From: Oscillospiraceae bacterium
GTDB taxonomy: Bacteria > Bacillota > Clostridia > Oscillospirales > Ruminococcaceae
Reading direction: 5' to 3'
NCBI GenBank assembly: GCA_017410745.1
Contig: JAFPPJ010000017.1
Coordinates: 1 to 8,227, forward strand
DNA length: 8,227 nucleotides
Shown: positions 1 through 5,795 of the stretch, piece after piece
Layout of the letters: each line of letters begins with the position of its first letter
Position numbering within the stretch: the stretch's first letter is position 1
The notes under the pieces: generated by a model
Databases searched by the model: none
What the model was told of the DNA's origin: nothing
What the model saw: the letters and a program-made list of their open reading frames with translations, nothing else
Translations under genes and position numbers: made by a program

Positions 1-42
1 AAGCGCAATAAGAAGCCCTATGATGAATGTTCTCTTTGTCAT
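1..42 (-). CDS. Start of a signal-peptide-like protein (partial, cut by left edge)
   Basis: An ATG at 42-40 overlaps the TGA stop of the upstream transporter gene (ATGA overlap). The frame stays open to the window edge and reads MTKRTFIIGLLIAL. Two basic residues followed by an unbroken hydrophobic run look like the start of a signal peptide or first membrane helix. Upstream is a G-rich stretch (GGGGG at about 47-51) that could serve as a weak ribosome binding site. The four-base overlap suggests translational coupling as the sixth gene of the operon. Only 14 codons are visible, so no family can be named, and a chance short frame cannot be excluded. Confidence 0.6.
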   Translation of the reverse strand, partial: MTKRTFIIGLLIAL

Positions 43-953
43 CTTGCCCCCAGCATTACTACAAGAGGCAGTGTCAGAGCGGATAGTACCGTAGTTGCCG
101 CAAATACGACGGCTGACATCTCAGAGTTGCCTCCGAATTTCAGTGCGAACATTGTTCCCGTAGCAGCCGCAGGGCAGCCCGATGCCACCAGCACGGTCAT
201 GAACACGATATCGGGAACAGGCACGAGCCTGAACACTGCCCAGAAGAGCAGCGGGCACACCACAAGGCGCAGCAGCAGCGCTATATACACCTTCTTGTTG
301 GTGATGCTCTCGCGGATGTTCGTAAAGCTTATGGTTACTCCTGCACATATCATGGCAAGAGGAGTATTGCAGTTTGCTATATGCTCTGCGGCGCTCGAAA
401 GGATGCCGGGCAGCCTTATCTGTGCCACATAGCATATAAGTCCAAGAGCGATCGCGATTATGGACGGCGAATGAAGTATCTTCTTCACATCGGGCTTTCC
501 TCCGGACGAAAAAAGAGACACGCCATGTGTCCACACCATCAGATTGAATACCGTGAGATAGCCCGTGACATACATCACGCCCTCTGCGCCGAAAAGCCCG
601 TTTATAAGCGGTATCCCCATGAATCCGCAGTTGGAATACACCGAGGAGAATTTGGCGATGACCGTATCGGGCGAATTGTCCTTCCTGAATACTATATACA
701 GCACTGTCATCAGCAGTGCATATGATGAAGCACTGAGAAGTACGGATATACCGAGATTTTTCAGCAGTTCCATGCTCAGCTCCCTCTGATATGAGTTGAA
801 TATGAGCACGGGATTGACCACATCAAGCACAAAGGCCGAAAGCTTAGCGTTAACGGCCTTGTCTATCATCTTTATCCTGCCGCACAGATACCCGACTGCC
901 ACGAGTATGAACATGACCAGTATCTGTATGACGCAGGTGCCTGCAAGTTCCAT
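39..953 (-). CDS. AEC-family (auxin efflux carrier type) membrane transporter
   Basis: This encodes a 304-residue polytopic inner-membrane protein of the AEC permease family, whose bacterial members export or import organic acids or other small metabolites. About ten hydrophobic segments fill the chain. Family-typical stretches are SNCGFMGIPL (residues about 107-116, followed by a Gly-rich FGAEGV turn), NCNTPLAM (about 194-201) and ASGCPAAATG (about 257-266). The length is normal for the family. The ATG at 953 is chosen because a GGAGG site sits just upstream (957-962) and the hydrophobic first helix begins straight after it. A longer reading from a TTG at 995 would add 14 polar residues and overlap the previous gene. 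It starts 10 bases after the stop of the CPBP-like gene. The substrate cannot be told from the sequence. A link to the neighbouring envelope genes is implied only by the operon. Confidence 0.9.
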   Translation of the reverse strand: MELAGTCVIQILVMFILVAVGYLCGRIKMIDKAVNAKLSAFVLDVVNPVLIFNSYQRELSMELLKNLGISVLLSASSYALLMTVLYIVFRKDNSPDTVIAKFSSVYSNCGFMGIPLINGLFGAEGVMYVTGYLTVFNLMVWTHGVSLFSSGGKPDVKKILHSPSIIAIALGLICYVAQIRLPGILSSAAEHIANCNTPLAMICAGVTISFTNIRESITNKKVYIALLLRLVVCPLLFWAVFRLVPVPDIVFMTVLVASGCPAAATGTMFALKFGGNSEMSAVVFAATTVLSALTLPLVVMLGAR

Positions 954-956
954 ATG

Positions 957-962
957 TCCTCC
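957..962 (-). promoter_or_regulatory. Ribosome binding site deciding the AEC transporter start
   Basis: GGAGGA lies 3 bases (4 from the GGAGG core) before the ATG at 953, in the 10-base gap after the previous stop codon. It favours the 953 start over the upstream in-frame TTG at 995, which has no comparable site. Confidence 0.75.
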
Positions 963-963
963 G

Positions 964-1740
964 TTATTCCGTCTTCCTGCGCCTTGTGTATGCAATGACG
1001 ATGAAAAGTGTGAGTATGCGTATGAGCAGCATCAGTGTAACGAGCGGAGATACGAACAATCCGCCGTGACAGCTGTCTATCACTACGCCGTATAGCCTTA
1101 TGTTGAACAGCGATATCAGACATTCGAGCAGCGACATGGTGAACAGGCACATCAGCGGTGATATTATGTCACCGTATGTGAATTCTATCAGTGATATGGA
1201 GAATGCGAGCATCGCCACATTCAGCATCAGTACAAAGAAGCTGCCCGGGCGTGAGAATACCTCCTCAGACATGATATTGCGTATGTATATGAAATATGCC
1301 GCATACAGCACTGTGCATATGCTTATCGCCTTATACAGCGAGAAGCGTGACCACAGCACATGGAACAGGTATCCGAATATCAGCAGTGTCGGGTAGAGTG
1401 CCTTATCGAGAATGTCCGTGCAGAGCCCGATTATATCGGCCTCCATATATCGGCCCGTCTGCAGCTCTCCTGCCGACCACAGTATATACAGCGGCGCCAC
1501 ATACAACAGGAACGCCGATAGAGTACCGCTCACAAATGACTGACCGGTACCTGCCATATTAAAAAATGACGGCTTGTCATGTTCAACTATATGCTGCATG
1601 ATAAATGTCAGTATCACAAGCGTACACACAGGTACAACACTGCTGTACGGAGCCTCCAGATAATAGAAAGAGGCTACTCTCACTCCGATACCAAGCACGA
1701 GAAACAGCACTGCCTTAAACACATTGATCTTGTTACTCAC
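964..1740 (-). CDS. CPBP-like polytopic membrane protein lacking the protease residues
   Basis: This is a 258-residue protein with about seven to eight hydrophobic segments and a basic tail (YTRRRKTE). The pattern follows the CPBP (Abi/CAAX protease-like, Rce1-type) intramembrane family. LYPTLLIFGYLF (residues 115-126) lines up with the family pattern of EE, LL, FRGYLF, but Pro117-Thr118 replace the two Glu and Phe122 replaces the Arg. TVLYAAYFI (143-151) matches the FxxxH helix, with Phe150 for His. The last core helix, after YGDIISP (189-195), carries Leu199 and Ser203 at the His and Asn positions. It is therefore probably a non-catalytic homologue; this assignment is by eye from pattern spacing and is not certain. 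It begins with GTG, which overlaps the previous TGA by four bases (GTGA), and has a GAGGAAG site 8 bases upstream. If not CPBP, it is a membrane protein of unknown function. Confidence 0.72.
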   Translation of the reverse strand: MSNKINVFKAVLFLVLGIGVRVASFYYLEAPYSSVVPVCTLVILTFIMQHIVEHDKPSFFNMAGTGQSFVSGTLSAFLLYVAPLYILWSAGELQTGRYMEADIIGLCTDILDKALYPTLLIFGYLFHVLWSRFSLYKAISICTVLYAAYFIYIRNIMSEEVFSRPGSFFVLMLNVAMLAFSISLIEFTYGDIISPLMCLFTMSLLECLISLFNIRLYGVVIDSCHGGLFVSPLVTLMLLIRILTLFIVIAYTRRRKTE

Positions 1741-2381
1741 GTTTTTTTCTTCCTCTTTTTAGGCGCTGTTGACTTCATGATGATCTTATCTGTAAGACGG
1801 GTTATCTGTGACTTCCCGTGGTATTTCGCAAATCCGTTCGCTATCTCCCTTGCACGCGGCGCCATATCAAGACGCAGCATCGACCTTGCAAGGCATATAT
1901 CAGCCATAAGGGTACAGCGGGGATCGGGCTCGGTTAAGAGCTTCACGAATACGGTGACCGCATTCTCGTATCTGCCGCTGATATGCTCTGCTATGCCGAC
2001 CGACCGCTTCATATAGACCGATCCGTCAAGGGCTATATCATTGTACTCCTTGTAGATCTCCCCTGCTTCCTTGAACCTGTCAAGGAAAAACAGGCAGAGT
2101 ATATAATTATTTATGAATACAGGTGCTATCTCACGGGATACTCCCCTTGCATCAGTCTGTGCGAAGACCTCCGCTGCTTCATCAAGCTCCCCCATGAAAA
2201 GCAGTCCCTGAGCCTTTAGTGCCATCCCATCGGGAATATCGCGCTTCTTTGCTCCCTGAGCAAGTCTGTCAAGTATCGCGATATATTCCCTGTCATAGCC
2301 GTGCGAAGCAAGGTATTGTGCAGCCTCCGCATATGGCCCCGACATTTTAAGAAAGCCCTTTATCCTGTCCCTGAGCCCCAT
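1737..2381 (-). CDS. TPR-like cytoplasmic protein
   Basis: This is a 214-residue protein with no signal peptide and no membrane segment. Helical pairs with tetratricopeptide-style spacing (small residues and the G/R-x-x-E/D-A pattern) occur at residues about 53-79 (GELDEAAEVF), 87-117 (RFKEAGEIY), 123-150 (GRYENAVTVF) and 157-188. TPR arrays usually mediate protein-protein contacts, so a scaffold or adaptor role is likely, but the partner is unknown. The C-terminus is a basic tail, APKKRKKKT. The codons of this tail also hold the GAGGAAG ribosome binding site of the next gene, so the tail may partly reflect that constraint. The ATG at 2381 lies one base after the preceding TAA, with AGGAGA at 2386-2391 inside the end of the upstream gene. 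The last codons overlap the following GTG start. This fits tight translational coupling of all three genes. Confidence 0.85.
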   Translation of the reverse strand: MGLRDRIKGFLKMSGPYAEAAQYLASHGYDREYIAILDRLAQGAKKRDIPDGMALKAQGLLFMGELDEAAEVFAQTDARGVSREIAPVFINNYILCLFFLDRFKEAGEIYKEYNDIALDGSVYMKRSVGIAEHISGRYENAVTVFVKLLTEPDPRCTLMADICLARSMLRLDMAPRAREIANGFAKYHGKSQITRLTDKIIMKSTAPKKRKKKT

Positions 2382-2382
2382 A

Positions 2383-2694
2383 TTATCTCCTGTACCGCAG
2401 CTTTATGTATAGTGACAGGCACAGATCCACCGCCAGCAGAACGGCAATGCCGATATGTATGCCGCAGGTCGCTGCATCATACTGCCCGAGCGTACAAAGA
2501 TATATGCACCATCCGCCTGCGAATACATACATCACAAGCTTGAACCACCGTATTATCTCCTCGGCGTATTCCTTCTTGTCCTCGACCGTGCCCTTCATGA
2601 CCTTTGCAAGTCCGTATATATCCACACAGCCGCTTATGAACAGCATCAGAAGGATAATATCATATATGTAGCCGAAATCAAATATACTTCGCAT
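2383..2694 (-). CDS. Small three-helix membrane protein, unknown function
   Basis: This is a 103-residue protein that I do not recognise. Three hydrophobic segments are visible at residues about 10-30, 50-68 and 77-97. They are separated by a charged loop (KGTVEDKKEYAEEIIR) and a short polar loop, and the protein ends in a basic LRYRR tail. The uneven number of helices puts the termini on opposite sides of the membrane, and the positive charges suggest a cytoplasmic C-terminus. The ATG at 2694 has an AAAGGAA site at 2702-2708 that overlaps the stop region of the S41 gene, and only four bases separate the two genes. The next gene begins one base after the stop. The packing argues for a real gene co-translated with its neighbours. 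It could be a membrane anchor or partner for the S41-like or TPR protein, which is inference only. Confidence 0.8.
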   Translation of the reverse strand: MRSIFDFGYIYDIILLMLFISGCVDIYGLAKVMKGTVEDKKEYAEEIIRWFKLVMYVFAGGWCIYLCTLGQYDAATCGIHIGIAVLLAVDLCLSLYIKLRYRR

Positions 2695-2698
2695 ATGG

Positions 2699-3913
2699 TC
2701 ATTCCTTTGTCTGCTGCTCGATTATATCAAGTGCGTGAAGCAGCTGTGTATCCTCAGCTATCACATCGCTTGAGCTCCTCAGATCAACTCCCTCTGGAAG
2801 TGCGATCGTCTCATCGGGTATGATGCCCGTACCGGTTATAACTCCGCTGTTCTCGGTGGAAAGCTCTGCATTTGAGAATATCACCACCGACCCGTCGGAA
2901 CACATATAAGTCATCTGCATCCTGCCGTTGCCCTTAGTGGCAGCGCCTATCACCTTTGCGCCTGCATAGTCACGCAGGGATGCTGCAAATATCTCGGCAA
3001 GCCCGCAGGTGTCCTCATTCACGAGTACGCACACAGGCATCTTGATCGACTCTGCCTCAGTGCAGCATATTATCTGTTCAGCCGTACCGTTCTGATATAA
3101 TGCGGTGACCGCGCCCCTGTCGAGTATCTGATCCATACACTGGCTCAGTATCGGCACTTCGCGGAAATACAGCCCTCTCACATCATATATAAGGCTTTCT
3201 GCTCCCATGGCTATGAGCTCATCCGTCACACGCCGGAGCTGTGCGGGTGTCTTGTCATTGACACCGAGCCACTCAATCCAGCCGGTCTTGTTGATAAGGC
3301 TGCCCTTGATAGTGATATGCTCGCCCACCTGAGATATTACATCGTAGTCGATGAAGTTCGTGCCTTCCTCTTCGGTAGTACGCTTTATATAGAGCCTTAC
3401 CCTTGTGCCCTCGGCGCATTTGAACAGAGATACCGCCTCATCAAATCCGCCCTCGAATGCAATAACGTCGGTATTGTTCACGGCGGTGATTATATCGCCG
3501 GCGATAAGGCCTGCTTCCTCGGCAGCACCGCCTATATCCACCTCTGTGATGCGTATGTATCCGCCGGGCTCTTTCTCATATGAGAAGCCGAGACCCTGTG
3601 TCGTGCCGTCCATCGACTTGATATATTCGGCATATTCATCGGCGGTCATATACTCGGCAAAGCCATCGCCTATGCCGTCCATATATCCGCCTACCATGCT
3701 CTCGATAAGCTTCTGTTCGTCTATGTCCGTAACATAGTTCATACGGACAAATGTATCTATTTCAGATATCTTGCTGTAAAATTCCTGTTTTTCATTAACA
3801 TTGGATATTTTCTTATTGAATCTGTCAAGTGTGTAATTGCTCGTCACTACAAATGAGACTGCCGCAGCGATGGCCATAAGGCCGATCGTTATTCCCAGCG
3901 GGACACGTTTCAT
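2699..3913 (-). CDS. S41 (CtpA/CtpB-like) PDZ protein with catalytic dyad replaced
   Basis: This 404-residue protein has an N-terminal signal anchor (residues about 4-24), so the rest lies outside the membrane. A helical lead-in carries the GDGFAEYMT pattern (82-90). A PDZ domain spans about 105-180 (GLGFSYEK, AEEAGLIAGDIITAVNN), and an S41 core follows at about 205-370 ending in GTGIIPDETI. In active relatives the nucleophilic Ser sits in a T/S-A-S-A-x-E motif, with Lys 25 residues later in GKG and Gln four further on. Here the motif reads TCGLAEIF, putting Gly304 at the Ser position, and TKGNGRMQ, putting Asn329 at the Lys position; Gln333 is kept. The usual NPGG after DLRG is also lost (DVRGLYFR, 244-251). 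The fold looks intact with no frameshift, so it is probably a pseudoprotease rather than a decayed gene. The ATG has AAAGGAA 9 bases upstream (3923-3929). It is the first gene after the terminator at 3951-3990. Confidence 0.9.
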   Translation of the reverse strand: MKRVPLGITIGLMAIAAAVSFVVTSNYTLDRFNKKISNVNEKQEFYSKISEIDTFVRMNYVTDIDEQKLIESMVGGYMDGIGDGFAEYMTADEYAEYIKSMDGTTQGLGFSYEKEPGGYIRITEVDIGGAAEEAGLIAGDIITAVNNTDVIAFEGGFDEAVSLFKCAEGTRVRLYIKRTTEEEGTNFIDYDVISQVGEHITIKGSLINKTGWIEWLGVNDKTPAQLRRVTDELIAMGAESLIYDVRGLYFREVPILSQCMDQILDRGAVTALYQNGTAEQIICCTEAESIKMPVCVLVNEDTCGLAEIFAASLRDYAGAKVIGAATKGNGRMQMTYMCSDGSVVIFSNAELSTENSGVITGTGIIPDETIALPEGVDLRSSSDVIAEDTQLLHALDIIEQQTKE

Positions 3914-3930
3914 ACCAAATGATTCCTTTC

Positions 3931-3943
3931 AAAGCACTGCTTT
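3931..3943. repeat. Short palindrome in the S41 leader
   Basis: AAAGCA-C/G-TGCTTT forms a 13-base perfect inverted repeat with a single-base centre. It lies between the terminator and the S41 ribosome binding site. It could be an operator half-site pair or chance; its shortness keeps the confidence low. Confidence 0.2.
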
Positions 3944-3950
3944 TGTGCGC

Positions 3951-3990
3951 AAAAAGCGGACACAGCACCTCATACTGGAACTGCGTCCGC
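3951..3990 (-). terminator. Rho-independent terminator after the M23 gene
   Basis: Read on the minus strand, GCGGACGCAG (3990-3981) pairs with CTGTGTCCGC (3965-3956). This gives a 10-base-pair stem with one G-T wobble and a 15-base loop, followed at once by TTTTT (3955-3951). It lies 82 bases after the M23 stop codon and 37 bases before the S41 start. It would end the regulator/ftsEX/M23 transcript or partly attenuate read-through into the S41 operon. I could find no convincing -35/-10 pair in the 158-base gap, so leaky read-through is a real possibility. Confidence 0.8.
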
Positions 3991-4071
3991 AATGATATAC
4001 CGTTCCAACAGCATCAGCACTTCCCACAGACCGTCTTCTCACACGGCAATCCTGCCGGACATACCAAGCTG

Positions 4072-5751
4072 TCACATGCTGACGTAATTCAGAGGATTTG
4101 TATGTTCACCATTTACTCTCACTTCAAAATGGCAGTGCTTTCCGTAGGCATAACCCGATGAACCGATATGTCCGATGGTCTGCCCCTGTTCCACATGATC
4201 GCCCACACTTACCGTGCAGTCCGACATATGTGCATAAAGAGTGGAAAGCTTGCCGCCGTGGTCTATTACCACATGTGTACCGTAGCCATTGCCCGTATCC
4301 GATGCGATGATGACCGTGCCGGATGCCGCAGCCACTATCGGTTCGCCTTCACAGCCGGGCTTGGTGATGTCTATGCCCTTATGGAAATCGCTCGCTCCGC
4401 CTTCCTCATCAACGGTACGGTAGCCATAGCCGTCGGTCATATTGAGTACGGTCGGGCAAGGCCATACCATGCTCACCGATGATGACTCGCTGTCAAAGAC
4501 GCTGCTTCCCTCGTCCTCGTCATTATTATCTTCATTATTGTCGTTGTTATCGTCATTCTCAGGCTCGTTCTCCTGCACAGGCTCTGTCTGAGCAGGTTCT
4601 GTCTGAGCTGCGGGAGGCTCCTCCTCCCTGAGAGGCTCGGGCTCTGTATTGCCGCCTGTTTCGGTCTCTGCAGGCTCGGGCTCGGGATCGGCCTTTACAG
4701 CTTCTTCCGCAGCCTTGTCAAGCTCATCATTGTTTTCTACCGTCGTCTCTATCTCAACATGACGCATAGCCTCGATCTCTTCGGCAGCCTTCCTTATCCT
4801 TTCATCTGCAGCTGCCTTTTCCTCATCAGCCTTGCGCTGTTCTTCTTCCTGACGTTTCTTTTCCTCTTCTTCCTTGCGCTTGCGCTCTTCCTCTTCCTTG
4901 CGCTGTCTTTCCTCTTCTTCCTTGCGCTTGCGCTCCTCTTCCTGTCTCTGCTTTTCTTCTTCCTGACGTCTGCGCTCGTTTTCCTCCTGCTGCTGTCTGA
5001 TGAAGATAACGAGCTCATCCTCTACTTCGGCTTCCTGCTGACGCATTTCCTCTGTGCGAGTCCTGCTCATCTCAGCCTGCTGCTCGTAGTATTCCTTCAT
5101 CTCTGCATGTTCATTATATGTCTCGCGAAGGTCATCAAGAACAGTCTCTGCCTCTCCCCTTTTCTTCTCAAGGGAAGTCATCGTGACCTCAAGCTCAGCC
5201 TTCTCACGGTTGAGTTCTGCTATCTTGATGTTGAGATCATCTATCATTTCCTTGTCATGCCTTGAAACTCTTTCCATGAGCTCTGTGCGCATGAGTATGT
5301 CGTAGAAATCAGCAGAGCCGACGATTATGGATGCGATACTGTCTGTACCGTCCATATACATAACACGCAGACGCTCCTTGAATTCAACGATCTCCTCGTC
5401 TATTTCCTTTGTCTTGCCCTCAATGAGCGTTCTGGTCTCGGCGATCCTTGTATCAAGTATGGATATCTGCTCCTTAAGATTAAGGATCTCAGCCTCCTGC
5501 TTCTTCATTTTCTTGTCGTAGAGCTTGAGATACTCAGCGCTTTCCTTAGCGCCCTGCTCATATTCGGCAAGCTGCCTTTCAAGCTCCTGTCTTTCGGATG
5601 AAAGCTGCTGCTGTTTATTTTCAAGATCGGCAATATCATCAGCAAGATCTGCCCCGACACCATTGAAAGTACCCGTCATCAAAAGCATGACTCCGGACAT
5701 TGCAAGGGCAGCCAACTTCTTCAGCCGTGATCTGTGTATATCTCTGTCCAT
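4072..5751 (-). CDS. Secreted coiled-coil M23 (LytM) peptidoglycan hydrolase, FtsEX effector
   Basis: This 559-residue protein is the likely wall-cleaving or hydrolase-activating partner of FtsEX. A signal peptide occupies residues 1-35 (basic RSRLKK, hydrophobic run, then GVGA before DL). An antiparallel-type coiled coil follows at about 36-250, containing the PcsB/EnvC-like segment RLRVMYMDGTDSIASIIVGS (127-146) and DFYDIL. Next come a Glu/Arg/Lys-rich helix (about 258-318), an acidic Pro/Asn/Asp linker (about 351-428) and a C-terminal M23 domain (about 437-559). That domain keeps HxxxD (His457, Asp461), the LYAH His508 and the HCHFE pair (His539, His541), so it looks catalytically competent, unlike E. 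coli EnvC. I prefer ATG 5751, with AAAGGAA 12 bases upstream. A TTG at 5757 has ideal 6-base spacing and would add two residues; a TTG at 5787 would add 12 and has no good site. It starts 44 bases after ftsX. Confidence 0.93.
   Translation of the reverse strand: MDRDIHRSRLKKLAALAMSGVMLLMTGTFNGVGADLADDIADLENKQQQLSSERQELERQLAEYEQGAKESAEYLKLYDKKMKKQEAEILNLKEQISILDTRIAETRTLIEGKTKEIDEEIVEFKERLRVMYMDGTDSIASIIVGSADFYDILMRTELMERVSRHDKEMIDDLNIKIAELNREKAELEVTMTSLEKKRGEAETVLDDLRETYNEHAEMKEYYEQQAEMSRTRTEEMRQQEAEVEDELVIFIRQQQEENERRRQEEEKQRQEEERKRKEEEERQRKEEEERKRKEEEEKKRQEEEQRKADEEKAAADERIRKAAEEIEAMRHVEIETTVENNDELDKAAEEAVKADPEPEPAETETGGNTEPEPLREEEPPAAQTEPAQTEPVQENEPENDDNNDNNEDNNDEDEGSSVFDSESSSVSMVWPCPTVLNMTDGYGYRTVDEEGGASDFHKGIDITKPGCEGEPIVAAASGTVIIASDTGNGYGTHVVIDHGGKLSTLYAHMSDCTVSVGDHVEQGQTIGHIGSSGYAYGKHCHFEVRVNGEHTNPLNYVSM
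4504..4701 (-). other. Acidic Pro/Glu and Asn/Asp linker in the M23 protein
   Basis: About 66 codons encode a low-complexity stretch rich in EP, TEP and then N/D/E (for example NDDNNDNNEDNND). It joins the rigid helix to the LytM domain. Such flexible, strongly negative linkers are typical of surface tethers that let a catalytic domain reach the peptidoglycan. No fold is expected here. Confidence 0.85.
4837..4974 (-). repeat. Imperfect tandem repeat encoding an ER/K-type charged helix
   Basis: Six consecutive units of 21 or 24 bases encode seven- or eight-residue repeats: RRRQEEE, KQRQEEE, RKRKEEEE, RQRKEEEE, RKRKEEEE, KKRQEEE. The alternation of acidic blocks with Arg/Lys blocks is the hallmark of stable single alpha helices (ER/K helices). 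This suggests a rigid spacer between coiled coil and hydrolase rather than more coiled coil. Repeat number may vary between strains. Confidence 0.8.
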
Positions 5752-5763
5752 TTGCAAAAGCAG

Positions 5764-5770
5764 TTCCTTT
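5764..5770 (-). promoter_or_regulatory. Ribosome binding site of the M23 gene
   Basis: AAAGGAA stands 12 bases before ATG 5751 and 6 bases before an in-frame TTG at 5757. It excludes the longer TTG 5787 start, because the site would then lie inside the gene. The same AAAGGAA string precedes the S41 and small membrane protein genes. Confidence 0.65.
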
Positions 5771-5795
5771 CTTTTGATATCTGCCAAGTGCAGTT

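Noticed and set aside
954..995. Longer N-terminus of the AEC transporter from a TTG at 995
   Set aside because: It would add 14 polar residues before the first helix, overlap the preceding gene, and ignore the GGAGG site in front of the ATG at 953.
2699..3913. S41 gene as a decaying pseudogene
   Set aside because: There is no frameshift or internal stop, the ribosome binding site is good, and the PDZ and core landmarks and tight downstream coupling are kept; selective loss of the catalytic residues fits a pseudoenzyme better.
4042..4058. Small CGGCA/TGCCG hairpin after the M23 stop
   Set aside because: Only five base pairs and no T-run; it is not a terminator and has no sign of being a defined RNA element.
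3991..4071. Promoter for the S41 operon using GTATAT/TATATC near 3992-3999 as a -10 box
   Set aside because: No matching -35 hexamer is found 16-18 bases upstream.
4759..5265. Long plus-strand open frame rich in Leu/Phe that looks like a membrane protein
   Set aside because: It is the complement of the Glu/Arg/Lys-rich helix of the M23 gene; GAA/GAG and AAG/CGC codons read backwards give Phe, Leu and Ala. No ribosome binding site or domain supports it.
5752..5787. Longer N-terminus of the M23 protein from a TTG at 5787
   Set aside because: The AAAGGAA ribosome binding site would then be inside the gene, and the signal peptide is better formed from Met at 5751.
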